The notes: generated by a model not told the origin, from the letters alone. A stretch of 64,000 nt of DNA from CAZNNH01 sp964574335 (GCA_964574335.1 CAZNNH010000011.1:9127-73126); one strand, 5' to 3'; positions 9,138-19,493 are shown, counted from the stretch's first letter. Numbers and translations: made by a program.

Positions 9138-10973
9138 ATGCCCGTCAAGCTAGGTGAGCTGCTGCTCAAGGAGAACATGGTCACCCCCGAGCAGCTCCAA
9201 GAGGCTCTCGCCCACCAGAAGGCCAACGGGGGGAAGCTCGGAAGGGCGTTCGTGGTCCTCGGCTACGTGCGCGACGAGGAGATCACCAGCCTGCTCTCAA
9301 GGCAGTACGGGGTCCCTTCGATCAACCTCGACCACTTCGAGGTCGACCCCGCGATCATCAAGATCATCCCCTCGGAGACCTGCCGCAAGTACCAGATCCT
9401 GCCGCTGTCCCGATCGGGGGCCACCCTCACCATCGCCATGGCCGATCCCACCAACGTCTTCGCCATGGACGACATCAAGTTCATGACGGGGTACAACGTG
9501 GAGCCGGTGGTGGCCTCCGAGGCGTCACTCGAGGACGCGATCGAGAAGTACTACGGGTCGACCCGCTCCCTGCAGCTCAAGCAGGACATCGCGATGGGCG
9601 GCAGCGGTCTCGGCCTCGGCGCGGCCCCGAGCCTCAAGGAGATGATGGACGGGCCGGGGCTGACCCTCGACGACATGGCTTCCGTCGGGCTCTCCGAGGT
9701 GGACATCGACGCCATCGGCGAAGAAGAGGCCGACGTCGAGCAGGTCTCCACCGAGGACGACGAGATCGACCTGGCCGGCCTGGCCCGCTCCTCCGAGGCG
9801 GCGCCGGTGATCAAGCTGGCCAACGTGCTGCTCGTCGACTCCCTCAAGCGGGGCGCCTCTGACATCCACATCGAGCCCTACGAGAAGGAGTTCCGGGTCA
9901 GGTTCCGGATCGACGGCCTGCTCTACAACGTGATGGCGCTGCCGATGCGGCTGCGGGACCCGCTCACCTCGCGCATCAAGATCATGGCCAAGCTGGACAT
10001 CTCGGAGAAGCGGCTCCCCCAGGACGGCCGGATCAAGATCCGTCTGAAGGTCGAGGACCGCAGCCGCGACGTGGACTTCCGGGTCTCCAGCCTGCCCACC
10101 CTGTGGGGTGAGAAGATCGTGATGCGGCTGCTCGACAAGTCGAAGCTGATGCTGGACATGACCAAGCTCGGCTTCGAGGTGGAGTCGCTCGAGAAGTTCA
10201 AGCGGGCGATCGCCAAGCCGTATGGGATCGTGCTGGTCACCGGGCCCACCGGGTCGGGCAAGACCAACACCCTCTACTCCGCGATCGCCTCTCTGAACAA
10301 GCCGGACACCAACATCATGACCGCCGAGGACCCGGTGGAGTTCAACCTGGCGGGGATCAACCAGGTCCAGATCCGCGACAACATCGGCCTCAACTTCGCG
10401 GCGGCGCTGCGCTCCTTCCTGCGTCAAGACCCCAACACCATCCTGGTGGGCGAGATCCGAGACTACGAGACGGCCGAGATCGCGGTCAAGGCGGCGCTGA
10501 CCGGACACCTGGTGCTCTCGACGCTGCACACCAACGACGCCCCCTCGACCATCTCGCGGCTGGTGAACATGGGGATCGAGCCGTTCCTGGTGGGGACGGC
10601 GGTGAACCTGATCCAGGCCCAGCGGCTGATCCGGCGCATCTGCAACTCCTGCAAGGAGGAGGTCCACGACGTTCCGCAGCAGACCCTCCTTGAGGTGGGC
10701 TTCGCCCCCGAGGAAAGCGCCGGCCTCAAGCTGTACAAAGGGCGCGGCTGCGGCGCCTGCAACGGCACCGGCTACAAGGGCCGGGTGGGCCTGTACGAGG
10801 TGATGGAGATCAGCGAGGGGATCCGCGACCTGATCATGGTCGGGGCCACCTCGGTCGAGCTCAAGAGGAAGGCGATAGAGGAGGGGATGCTCACCTTGCG
10901 CCAGAGCGGGCTGGAGAAGATCAAGCAGGGCATCACCACGATCGAGGAAGTCCTCAGGGAAACCGTGCTCTAG
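9138..10973 (+). CDS. pilB: PilB, type IV pilus extension ATPase
   Basis: Hexameric cytoplasmic ATPase that powers pilin assembly; 611 aa, normal for PilB/GspE. Residues 5-135 form an MshEN-type domain with two LGxxL...L..Q-like repeats (LGELLLKEN..., LGRAFVVLG...), the kind that binds c-di-GMP. Walker A GPTGSGKT is at 369-376, followed by the Asp box (MTAEDPVEFN), Walker B (ILVGEIRDYETAEIA) and His box (TGHLVLSTLHTNDA). A four-cysteine zinc site is at C502, C505, C538 and C541. A good RBS (GAAGGA) precedes the ATG at 9138. First gene of pilB-pilT-pilC-pilS; its stop codon lies inside the pilT RBS. Confidence 0.97.
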   Translation: MPVKLGELLLKENMVTPEQLQEALAHQKANGGKLGRAFVVLGYVRDEEITSLLSRQYGVPSINLDHFEVDPAIIKIIPSETCRKYQILPLSRSGATLTIAMADPTNVFAMDDIKFMTGYNVEPVVASEASLEDAIEKYYGSTRSLQLKQDIAMGGSGLGLGAAPSLKEMMDGPGLTLDDMASVGLSEVDIDAIGEEEADVEQVSTEDDEIDLAGLARSSEAAPVIKLANVLLVDSLKRGASDIHIEPYEKEFRVRFRIDGLLYNVMALPMRLRDPLTSRIKIMAKLDISEKRLPQDGRIKIRLKVEDRSRDVDFRVSSLPTLWGEKIVMRLLDKSKLMLDMTKLGFEVESLEKFKRAIAKPYGIVLVTGPTGSGKTNTLYSAIASLNKPDTNIMTAEDPVEFNLAGINQVQIRDNIGLNFAAALRSFLRQDPNTILVGEIRDYETAEIAVKAALTGHLVLSTLHTNDAPSTISRLVNMGIEPFLVGTAVNLIQAQRLIRRICNSCKEEVHDVPQQTLLEVGFAPEESAGLKLYKGRGCGACNGTGYKGRVGLYEVMEISEGIRDLIMVGATSVELKRKAIEEGMLTLRQSGLEKIKQGITTIEEVLRETVL

Positions 10974-10984
10974 GAGGTGGGAAC

Positions 10985-12115
10985 TTGGCCGTCAGCCTTC
11001 ACCAGCTTCTCAAGACCATGACCGAGATGGGGGGCAGTGACCTCCACATCACCACCAACTCGGCCCCCCAGATCCGCGTCGACGGGAAGCTCCGGCCGCT
11101 CGACATCCCGCCGATGACCGCGGTGGACACCAAGCAGCTCGCCTACAGCGTGCTGACTGACGCCCAGAAGCACCGCTTCGAGGAGAACCTGGAGCTCGAC
11201 TTCAGCTTCGGCATCAAGGGGCTGGCGCGCTTCCGCGCCAACGTGTTCATGCAGCGCGGCGCCGTGGCGGCGGTGTACCGGACCATCCCGTACGAGATCA
11301 AGACCTTCAAGGACCTGGGGCTGCCCCCGGTGATCGCCCAGGTCTGCGAGAAGCCGCGCGGGCTGGTGCTGGTGACCGGCCCCACCGGCTCCGGCAAGTC
11401 CACCACCCTGGCGGCGATGCTGGACAAGATCAACAACGAGCGGCACGAGCACATGATCACCGTAGAGGACCCGATCGAGTACCTCCACCAGCACAAGAAG
11501 TGCCTGGTCAACCAGCGCGAGCTCCACGCCGACACCCACTCGTTCTCCAACGCCCTGCGGGCCGCCCTCCGTGAGGATCCCGACGTGGTGCTGATCGGTG
11601 AGATGCGCGACCTGGAGACCATCGAGGCGGCGCTGCGGATCGCCGAGACCGGACACCTCACCTTCGGGACCCTGCACACCAACTCGGCGGCCCAGACCAT
11701 CAACCGCATCATCGACGTCTTCCCCGCCCACCAGCAGGCCCAGATCCGGGCCCAGCTTTCGCTGGTGGTCGAGGGGATCATGTGCCAGGCGCTCCTGCCC
11801 AAGGCCAGTGGCAGCGGCCGCTGCCTGTCGATGGAGATCATGATTCCCAACTCGGCGATCCGGAACCTGATCCGGGAGGACAAGGTCCACCAGATCTACT
11901 CGACGATGCAGACCGGGCAGGAGAAGTTCGGGATGCAGACGTTCAACCAGAGCCTGGCCGACCTCTACTTCCGGAAGCAGATCACGCTGCAGACCGCGTT
12001 GCAGCGCAGCTCGCTTCCCGACGAGCTGCAGGAGATGATCAACCGTGGCGCCGGCCTGGCCACGCCACAGGGTGGCCGGCCCGGGGCGCCGGCGCGGCCG
12101 CCTTATCGGCGGTAG
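10985..12115 (+). CDS. pilT: PilT, type IV pilus retraction ATPase
   Basis: Hexameric ATPase that depolymerises the pilus and drives twitching motility; 376 aa. Walker A GPTGSGKS at ~132-139, Asp box (ITVEDPIEYLH), Walker B (VVLIGEMRDLETIEAAL), His box (TGHLTFGTLHTNSA) and the PilT-specific AIRNLIRE motif near residue 291, which is needed for retraction. The start is TTG at 10985, fixed by a strong AGGAGG at 10973-10978 that overlaps the pilB stop (TAG 10971-10973). The C-terminal ~25 residues are Gly/Pro/Ala/Arg-rich. Confidence 0.97.
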   Translation: MAVSLHQLLKTMTEMGGSDLHITTNSAPQIRVDGKLRPLDIPPMTAVDTKQLAYSVLTDAQKHRFEENLELDFSFGIKGLARFRANVFMQRGAVAAVYRTIPYEIKTFKDLGLPPVIAQVCEKPRGLVLVTGPTGSGKSTTLAAMLDKINNERHEHMITVEDPIEYLHQHKKCLVNQRELHADTHSFSNALRAALREDPDVVLIGEMRDLETIEAALRIAETGHLTFGTLHTNSAAQTINRIIDVFPAHQQAQIRAQLSLVVEGIMCQALLPKASGSGRCLSMEIMIPNSAIRNLIREDKVHQIYSTMQTGQEKFGMQTFNQSLADLYFRKQITLQTALQRSSLPDELQEMINRGAGLATPQGGRPGAPARPPYRR

Positions 12116-12135
12116 CCTCAGGATAGGAGGATCCC

Positions 12136-13248
12136 ATGCCTGCTTCCGTCTCCGCCGCGAAGAGCTCGGCCGCCGCCAAGCCCAAGGCCAAAGCCGCCGT
12201 CAAGGTCGCGGGCTCGGTAAAAGCAAAGGACCTCGCCATCTTCACCCGCCAGTTCTCGGTCATGATCGACGCTGGCCTCCCGCTGGTCCAGTGCCTGGAG
12301 ATCCTGGGGGCGTCCAACGACAACAAGACGTTCGCCAAGATTCTCACCATGACCCGGCAGGACGTCGAGAGCGGCGCCAGCCTGGCCGACGCCATGCGCA
12401 AGCACCCCAAGGCCTTCGACGAGCTGTTCTGCAACATGATCGCGGCCGGCGAAGCCGGCGGTATCCTCGACACCATCCTCAAGCGGCTGGCCACCTACAT
12501 CGAGAAGGCGGTCAAGCTGCAGGCCCAGGTGACGGGCGCGATGGTCTATCCGGTGGCGGTGATCTGCATCGCCGGCCTGGTGATCGCGATCATCCTGTGG
12601 AAGGTGATCCCGACCTTCGCCCAGATGTTCTCCGGCCTGGGTGCCGACCTGCCGCTGCCCACCAAGATCGTCATCTGGCTGTCGAACTGGTTCGTCCGCA
12701 CCCTTCCCTTCCTCGTCGTCGGGATCGTGGTCGGCTGGTTCGCCTTCAAGCGCTACTACGCCACCTACGGGGGGCGCCGGGTGGTGGACAAGACGATGCT
12801 GAGGATGCCGGTGATGGGCATCCTGTTCCAGAAGATCGCGGTGGCCAAGTTCTGCCGGACCCTCTCCACCTTGATCGCGTCGGGCGTGCCGATCCTGGAC
12901 GGGCTCGAGATCACCGCCAAGACCGCCGGCAACGCCATCATCGAGGACGCCATCATGGCGGTCCGGAGAGCGGTGGAGGGCGGCTTGACCGTGGCCCAGC
13001 CCCTCAAGGAATCCGGCATCTTCCCGCCGATGGTGGTGCAGATGATCGGCGTGGGCGAGCAGACCGGCGCCATGGACGCCATGCTCTCCAAGATCGCCGA
13101 CTTCTACGAGGAAGAGGTGGATCAGGCGGTGGCCAACCTGCTGACCCTGATGGAGCCGCTGATGATCCTGTTCCTGGGGGGCACCGTCGGCGGCATCGTG
13201 ATCGCGATGTACATGCCGCTGTTCGCGATGATCAGCCAGCTCAGCTAG
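12136..13248 (+). CDS. pilC: PilC, type IV pilus inner-membrane platform protein
   Basis: Polytopic GspF/PilC-family protein (370 aa) linking PilB/PilT to the periplasmic pilin-handling apparatus. After a Lys/Ala-rich N-terminus (1-35), the first cytoplasmic T2SSF domain contains FTRQFSVMIDAGLPLVQ and EAGGILDTIL. A TM near 140-160 and a second near 180-205 precede the second T2SSF domain (CRTLSTLIASGVPILDGL ... GEQTGAMDAML), and a final TM ends the protein. RBS GGATAGGAGG lies 20 nt after pilT. It is followed after 11 nt by pilS. Confidence 0.96.
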   Translation: MPASVSAAKSSAAAKPKAKAAVKVAGSVKAKDLAIFTRQFSVMIDAGLPLVQCLEILGASNDNKTFAKILTMTRQDVESGASLADAMRKHPKAFDELFCNMIAAGEAGGILDTILKRLATYIEKAVKLQAQVTGAMVYPVAVICIAGLVIAIILWKVIPTFAQMFSGLGADLPLPTKIVIWLSNWFVRTLPFLVVGIVVGWFAFKRYYATYGGRRVVDKTMLRMPVMGILFQKIAVAKFCRTLSTLIASGVPILDGLEITAKTAGNAIIEDAIMAVRRAVEGGLTVAQPLKESGIFPPMVVQMIGVGEQTGAMDAMLSKIADFYEEEVDQAVANLLTLMEPLMILFLGGTVGGIVIAMYMPLFAMISQLS

Positions 13249-13259
13249 GGTCGGCCGTG

Positions 13260-14921
13260 ATGTCCTCCGCGCCCGTTGCCGACGAGATCGGCACAGGCAC
13301 GAGCCTGGAGCGCCTCAAGCACCTGATGGGCTTCAGGCTGGTGATCGTCACCACCCTGCTGCTGACGGCCGCCTCGGTGGAGGCGGTCTCCCACGACCTG
13401 CTCGAGGTCAACCCGCTCTACATCCTGATCGGGGTGACCTATGCGATGACGGTGCTGCACGCCGTCGGGCTGGCGCTCCTGCCCTATCGGGTGCAGGTCT
13501 ACGCCCAGGTCATCGGCGATCTGCTCATGATCACCGGCCTCGTCTACCTCACCGGCGGCATCCGAACCGGGTTCATCTTGCTGTATCCCCTCTCCACCCT
13601 CTCCGGCAGCGTGCTGCTCCACCGTGGCCGGGGGATCTCTTTCGCCGTCCTGGCCACCGCCTTCTATGCCTCGTTGCTGTCCCTGGTGCGCCTGGAGAAG
13701 GTCCCGCCTCAGGGGCTGTCCGATGTCCTCATCCTCTCCTCCCAGCACCTTCTCTACTCGGTCTTCGTCACCGGCGTGATCTGCGCGGTGGTGGCGATGA
13801 CGGGCTCCTACCTCTCCCAGCGGCTCTCCACGGTGGGCGAGCGCCTGGAGCAGGCCTCGGAGCAGGTGGCCGACCTGCAGGAGTTCAACCGGCTGGTGGT
13901 GGAGAGCATGCAGAGCGGCCTGGTGATCAGCGACGCCACCGGACGTGTCCGCTCGATCAACGAGTTCGGGGCACGGCTGCTGGACCTGCCGCAGGAGCGG
14001 GCGCGGGGCCGACAGCTCGAGGAGGTGTTCGGACCGGGGCTCCTCGATGCCCGTGGGCTCGAGCTGCGGGTCTCGGTTCGCGACCTGGCCCGGCTGGAGA
14101 CCACCTACCGCAGGCCGGACGGGACCGACCTCGAGCTGGGTATCTCGCTGTCGCGCCTGGCCACCACCGGCGATCCTGGCTTCCTGCTGGTCTTCCAGGA
14201 CCTGACCCGTATCAAGAGCCTGGAGGAAGAGGTCCGCCTGAAGGAGAAGCTTGCCGCGGTGGGCGAGGTGGCGGCACACCTGGCCCACGAGATCCGCAAC
14301 CCGCTGGGATCGATCAGCGGCTCGGCCCAGGTCCTGATGTCCGAGCCGGGCCTCTCGACCAGTCAGGAGCGGCTGCTGGCCATCATCAGGAAGGAGTCGC
14401 GGCGGCTCTCCGATACCCTCGATCAACTGCTGATGCAGGCGCGCTCGCCCTCGCCGCGACTGCGCCCTCTCGACCTGGGGCCGGTGGTGGCAGAGGCGGT
14501 GACGCTGCTACGCAACGCTCCCGAGGTGGGCCCTCGGCACACGGTGAAGGCCGACAGCGATGGCGGTACCCACCTCTGCATGGCCGACCGCGACCAGGTG
14601 CTGCAGGTCTTCTGGAACCTGGCCCGCAACGGCTTGGAGGCGATGCCGGGGGGCGGTACCCTGCAGGTCGGGTTGCGTAGTACGTCGACCGAGGTGGTGC
14701 TGTCGGTTCGCGACCAGGGGCGCGGGATGGGGAGCGAGGAGCAGCGGCAGGTCTTCGAGCCCTTCCACAGCGGGTCCTCCATCGGGCTCGGGCTCGGCCT
14801 GGCCATCGTCTACCGCATCGTCAAGGCACACGCGGGCGACATCGATGTTCGCAGCGTCAGGGGAGAGGGAACCGAGGTCGAGGTGCGGCTGCCGGCGGTC
14901 TCGGCCGCGGTTCCCGCATGA
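13260..14921 (+). CDS. pilS: PilS, membrane sensor histidine kinase of the pilin two-component system
   Basis: A 553-aa kinase predicted to control PilR. Six hydrophobic segments occupy about residues 20-200, as in PilS, followed by a PAS domain (~215-320: VVESMQSGLVISDATGRV, GDPGFLLVFQDLTRI), an H-box with the phospho-acceptor in HLAHEIRNPLGSISGS (H343), and an ATP-binding domain with N box (FWNLARNGLEAM), G1 (VRDQGRGM) and G2 (GLGLGLAIVYRIV). ATG at 13260 begins 11 nt after the pilC stop; the open frame extends far upstream only as a shadow of pilT and pilC. The partner pilR is separated from it by a YfhO-type gene. Confidence 0.93.
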   Translation: MSSAPVADEIGTGTSLERLKHLMGFRLVIVTTLLLTAASVEAVSHDLLEVNPLYILIGVTYAMTVLHAVGLALLPYRVQVYAQVIGDLLMITGLVYLTGGIRTGFILLYPLSTLSGSVLLHRGRGISFAVLATAFYASLLSLVRLEKVPPQGLSDVLILSSQHLLYSVFVTGVICAVVAMTGSYLSQRLSTVGERLEQASEQVADLQEFNRLVVESMQSGLVISDATGRVRSINEFGARLLDLPQERARGRQLEEVFGPGLLDARGLELRVSVRDLARLETTYRRPDGTDLELGISLSRLATTGDPGFLLVFQDLTRIKSLEEEVRLKEKLAAVGEVAAHLAHEIRNPLGSISGSAQVLMSEPGLSTSQERLLAIIRKESRRLSDTLDQLLMQARSPSPRLRPLDLGPVVAEAVTLLRNAPEVGPRHTVKADSDGGTHLCMADRDQVLQVFWNLARNGLEAMPGGGTLQVGLRSTSTEVVLSVRDQGRGMGSEEQRQVFEPFHSGSSIGLGLGLAIVYRIVKAHAGDIDVRSVRGEGTEVEVRLPAVSAAVPA

Positions 14922-14959
14922 GCCAGCGTCGCGGCTCAAGGTAAGATCCTCCTCCGAAC

Positions 14960-17389
14960 ATGCGCAGCCACGGCCAGCAGCCGGCGGGGCCACCCGAGGT
15001 TCGCCTTCGGGAGTTGCTGGTGACCGGAAGCGCCCTCGGCGCCACTGTCATCGGCCTGTTCCCCGATGTGGTCTTCGGTGGGCGGGTCTTCTTCGTGCGG
15101 GACATCCATTCCTACTGGCTCCCGATCATCGAGGCCTTCGTCCGATGCATCGCCGAAGGGGCGTGGCCGTTGTGGAATCCCTGGGTCGGCTTCGGGACCC
15201 CGCTGCTGGCGGACCCCAACCTGCAGCTCGCCTACCCGCCGACCTGGCTGAACCTGATCCTGCGGCCGGCCGAGTACTACGCGCTCTTCGTTCTCGGCCA
15301 CTGCCTGGCGACCGGCATCGGCGCCCACCTGCTGGCCCGGCGGCTCGGCCTCGGTCGCCTGGCGGCCTTCCTGGTGGGGGCATGCTGGTGTGCCAGCGGC
15401 CCCTTCCTGTCGGCGGCCAGCCTCTTTCATCACTTCGCGAGCGCGGCGTGGCTGCCGTGGGTGCTGTGGGCGCTGGAGGGGGCGCTCTGGCGGCGAACCA
15501 CGAGCTCCATCCTCCTGTTCGGCGGCCTGGCGGCCGGGCAGCTCCTCGCCGGCTCGGCGGACCTGGCCTTCATGACCGCCTTGATCGTGGCGGTCCGGCT
15601 GCTGGCCTTCGTGATCGCGGGGAAGGAGACGCTCCGCGCCCGCGCCGGAAGGGCGGCTCGTGTGGGAGGGCTCGCCTTCGTCTTTGCGGTGCTCCTGTCG
15701 GCGGTGCAGTGGTGGCCCACCTTCGGCCAGGCGCAGGGTGGCGCCCGGATGCGGCTCGCCCAGGACGCTCAGCTCTACTGGTCGGTCCATCCACTCTCGC
15801 TCGTCGACGTGGTGGTGCCGCGGCTCCTGGAGCGGCTCCCGATCGACCAGGGGCTTCGCCTGCGCCTGTTCGAAGGGCGCGAGCCTCTGCTCGTCTCCCT
15901 GTACCTGGGCTTCCCGCTCTTGGCTCTGGGCGGGATCGGGGCGGTGGCGGGCCGATCCTCGACACCTCGTCTGGTGGCCGTCGGCGCAGGCCTCTTCGTG
16001 CTGGCGGCGCTCGGCCGCCACACGCCCCTCATGACTCACTTGGTCTATCTCCCCGTGTTCGGACTGTTCCGCTACCCCGGGAAGTGCATGCTCCCGGCGA
16101 GCTTCCTCTTCGCGCTGCTGGCCGGTTTCGGGCTCGAGCGGCTGGTGCGCCCCGAGGGCGGCAGCCGCGACGGTTCCGCGCGGCGGTCGATCGCGGCGCT
16201 GCTGGGCCTGGCTGCGGTCGGCTGCGCGGGGCTGGCCATCTGGGTCGGTGCCGAGCCGGGAAGGCTGGCGCCGCTCCTGGCGCCATCGACCGAAGGGTTG
16301 GCCCGGCCTTGGGTGCAGGGCGAGCTCTGGACCGCGGCCGGTCTGGCGGCGGCTGCCGCCGGGCTGCTGCTTGTCGGGCCGCGTCGAGGCGCTGCCTGGC
16401 CAGCGGTGGCGTTGGCGGTGCTCTGCATCGGTGACCTGGTGCTGGCGGGTCGCCCGGTCAACCCGCTGGCGCCCCGAGAGCTGCTCACCCACCGGCCTGC
16501 GGTGTTGGAAGCCGTCGACCCGTCGCTCCCCACGCCTCGCATCTTCGTGAAGGGCGACACGCTCGGCTGGCTGGCCAGCCAGCTCACCCGGGGACCGGCT
16601 GGCTGGCGCGTCGATTGGCGGCGGGCCCTCGGTGACATCGAGATGCTGCGGCCGCCCATCGGGGCCCGCTTCGGCATCAGCGGGAGCTACGACGGCGATT
16701 TCACCGGGATGGCCCCGCGGGCACAGTCGCTGATGACCGCCGCCGTGGCACGGGCGGACGGCGGCCCGGCCATGCTTCGGCTGCTGCGGCTCGGGAGCGT
16801 CGACTACGTGCTCACGCTGCACGAGACCCGGCTCCCTGGCCTGTCCGAGGTGGGGCGCTTCCCCTCGGTCTACACCGAGCCGATCCGGCTGCTGAGGGTC
16901 GAGGGAACGCTGGCCCGGAGCTACGTCGTGGGTCGGGCCCGGTTCGTTCGCGGACCGGCGGCGATCCGCGACCTGCTGGACCCCGGCTTCGATCCGCACG
17001 CCGAGGTGGTGCTGGACCGGGAGCCGCCTCCGTTCCCGGCGCCAACCGGCCGGGGTGGCACCTCGTGGATCACCCATCGCAGCCCCGACGGAATCGACGT
17101 GGAGGTGGAGAGCGATGGCCCCGGCTACCTGATCGTGACCGAGGCCCGCCACCGGGGGTGGCAGGCGACGGTGGACGGGCGGCCCGCACCGATCATCGTG
17201 GCCAACCTGCTGTTTCGATGCGTCGAGCTTCCCGCCGGACGACACCAGGTGCGCTTCCGCTACCGTCCCCGGTTGGTGGCCTGGGGTGCGGCCGCCTCCC
17301 TGCTGGCGATCGTCGTGGGCTTGTCGGTCTGGAGGCTGGAGAGGCGGCAGGTCGCTGCGGGGGTTGATCCGAGCCGGGGTCTCTCCTAG
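14960..17389 (+). CDS. YfhO-type polytopic membrane protein (subtype B) between pilS and pilR
   Basis: An 809-aa membrane protein with the layout of the other YfhO-type proteins but closest to the one at 24117-26555. TM1 is followed by FFVRDIHSYWLPIIEA and LWNPWVGFGTPLLADP, then ~11 TM segments (FGLFRYPGKCMLPASF in the middle), a soluble domain, and a C-terminal HRGWQATVDGRPAP domain plus last TM. It sits 38 nt after pilS and 27 nt before pilR in the same direction, so it is probably co-transcribed with the pilus genes. I infer a role in pilin or surface glycosylation. No catalytic residue can be assigned from sequence alone. Confidence 0.82.
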   Translation: MRSHGQQPAGPPEVRLRELLVTGSALGATVIGLFPDVVFGGRVFFVRDIHSYWLPIIEAFVRCIAEGAWPLWNPWVGFGTPLLADPNLQLAYPPTWLNLILRPAEYYALFVLGHCLATGIGAHLLARRLGLGRLAAFLVGACWCASGPFLSAASLFHHFASAAWLPWVLWALEGALWRRTTSSILLFGGLAAGQLLAGSADLAFMTALIVAVRLLAFVIAGKETLRARAGRAARVGGLAFVFAVLLSAVQWWPTFGQAQGGARMRLAQDAQLYWSVHPLSLVDVVVPRLLERLPIDQGLRLRLFEGREPLLVSLYLGFPLLALGGIGAVAGRSSTPRLVAVGAGLFVLAALGRHTPLMTHLVYLPVFGLFRYPGKCMLPASFLFALLAGFGLERLVRPEGGSRDGSARRSIAALLGLAAVGCAGLAIWVGAEPGRLAPLLAPSTEGLARPWVQGELWTAAGLAAAAAGLLLVGPRRGAAWPAVALAVLCIGDLVLAGRPVNPLAPRELLTHRPAVLEAVDPSLPTPRIFVKGDTLGWLASQLTRGPAGWRVDWRRALGDIEMLRPPIGARFGISGSYDGDFTGMAPRAQSLMTAAVARADGGPAMLRLLRLGSVDYVLTLHETRLPGLSEVGRFPSVYTEPIRLLRVEGTLARSYVVGRARFVRGPAAIRDLLDPGFDPHAEVVLDREPPPFPAPTGRGGTSWITHRSPDGIDVEVESDGPGYLIVTEARHRGWQATVDGRPAPIIVANLLFRCVELPAGRHQVRFRYRPRLVAWGAAASLLAIVVGLSVWRLERRQVAAGVDPSRGLS

Positions 17390-17416
17390 CATGGCTCCCG
17401 CTGGGGAGGTCGGTGG

Positions 17417-18805
<1,389 letters not shown>

Positions 18806-18808
18806 CGT

Positions 18809-18827
18809 GGTGACAAAAAGTGTCACC
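18809..18827 (+). promoter_or_regulatory. Inverted repeat, candidate PilR upstream activating site
   Basis: GGTGACA-AAAAG-TGTCACC: perfect 7-bp arms around a 5-nt spacer, beginning 4 nt after the pilR stop and centred about 75 bp upstream of the -24 element of the pilin promoter. The TGTC half-sites recall the C/GTGTC elements bound by Pseudomonas PilR. No T-tract follows, so a terminator is less likely. Confidence 0.65.
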
Positions 18828-18890
18828 CGCGGCCCTTCTGGTGGAGACAGGCAAGGGCAGGGGTTCCAATGACTTGGACGGCGGGGGCCC

Positions 18891-18906
18891 TGGAACCGTT
18901 CTTGCA
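18891..18906 (+). promoter_or_regulatory. Sigma54 (-24/-12) promoter of the major pilins
   Basis: TGGAACCGTTCTTGCA matches the TGGCACG-N4-TTGCW consensus with exact GG to GC spacing (GG 18892-18893, GC 18904-18905). Predicted start is near 18917, 32 nt before the first pilin ATG. Consistent with PilR encoded directly upstream. Confidence 0.88.
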
Positions 18907-18918
18907 CGGAGGGGACTC

Positions 18919-18932
18919 GACAATCGATTGTC
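18919..18932. promoter_or_regulatory. 14-bp perfect palindrome at the pilin transcription start
   Basis: GACAATCGATTGTC lies at about +3 to +16 of the predicted transcript, before the AAAGGAG RBS at 18937. It could be an operator or a 5' mRNA hairpin. It is AT-richer than its surroundings. Role unknown. Confidence 0.55.
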
Positions 18933-18948
18933 ACTGAAAGGAGTCTCA

Positions 18949-19470
18949 ATGAAGGACCAGAAAGGCTTCACCCTGATCGAGCTGCTGATCGTGGTGGCGA
19001 TCATCGGCATCATCGCCGCCATCGCCATCCCGAGCCTGTTGCGGGCGCGCGTGTCGGCCAACGAGTCGACGGGTATTGGCGACACCCGGACCGTGATCTC
19101 GGGCGAGGCGGCGTTCGAGGGGTCTGTCGGGAAATATGGCCAGCTGACCTGCCTGCTCACGCCGTCGAACGCTGCCTGCTCGCCCGGCTACCCGAGCACC
19201 GCGCCGACGTTCCTGGACGAGGCGATCGCGAACCTGGTGCAGAAGACCGGCTATGCCCGCAGCTTCCAGCCCGGCCTTCCCAGCACCGGCCTGATGGCGC
19301 CGAACGGCATCGCCACCTACTGCTACGACGCCACGCCCATCACCGTCGGCCAGACCGGCGTGCGTGCGTTCGGCGGAGACCAGTCCGGCCGCATCTGCAT
19401 GGCACCCGACGGCAACTCGATCTGCAACACCGCGTCCTTGCCGATCGGCTGCACCGTTCTCGGCCAGTAG
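18949..19470 (+). CDS. pilA: Type IV major pilin (copy 1)
   Basis: A 173-aa prepilin. Short positive leader MKDQKG is cleaved after Gly before FTLIELLIVVAIIGIIAAIAIPSLL, with Glu5 present as required for assembly. The globular part has six cysteines, including LTC...AAC in the middle and a conserved C-terminal block (residues ~113-159) shared with copy 2. ATG at 18949 is set by RBS AAAGGAG at 18937-18943. Expressed from the sigma54 promoter at 18891 under PilR. Cleavage is expected from PilD (32047-32859). Confidence 0.95.
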   Translation: MKDQKGFTLIELLIVVAIIGIIAAIAIPSLLRARVSANESTGIGDTRTVISGEAAFEGSVGKYGQLTCLLTPSNAACSPGYPSTAPTFLDEAIANLVQKTGYARSFQPGLPSTGLMAPNGIATYCYDATPITVGQTGVRAFGGDQSGRICMAPDGNSICNTASLPIGCTVLGQ

Positions 19471-19493
19471 TCACCGTCTAGCGAGTCACCGTG

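Noticed and set aside
12045..13259. Long plus-strand extension upstream of pilS
   Set aside because: It overlaps pilT and pilC in another frame. PilS homology and the first TM begin at the ATG 13260.
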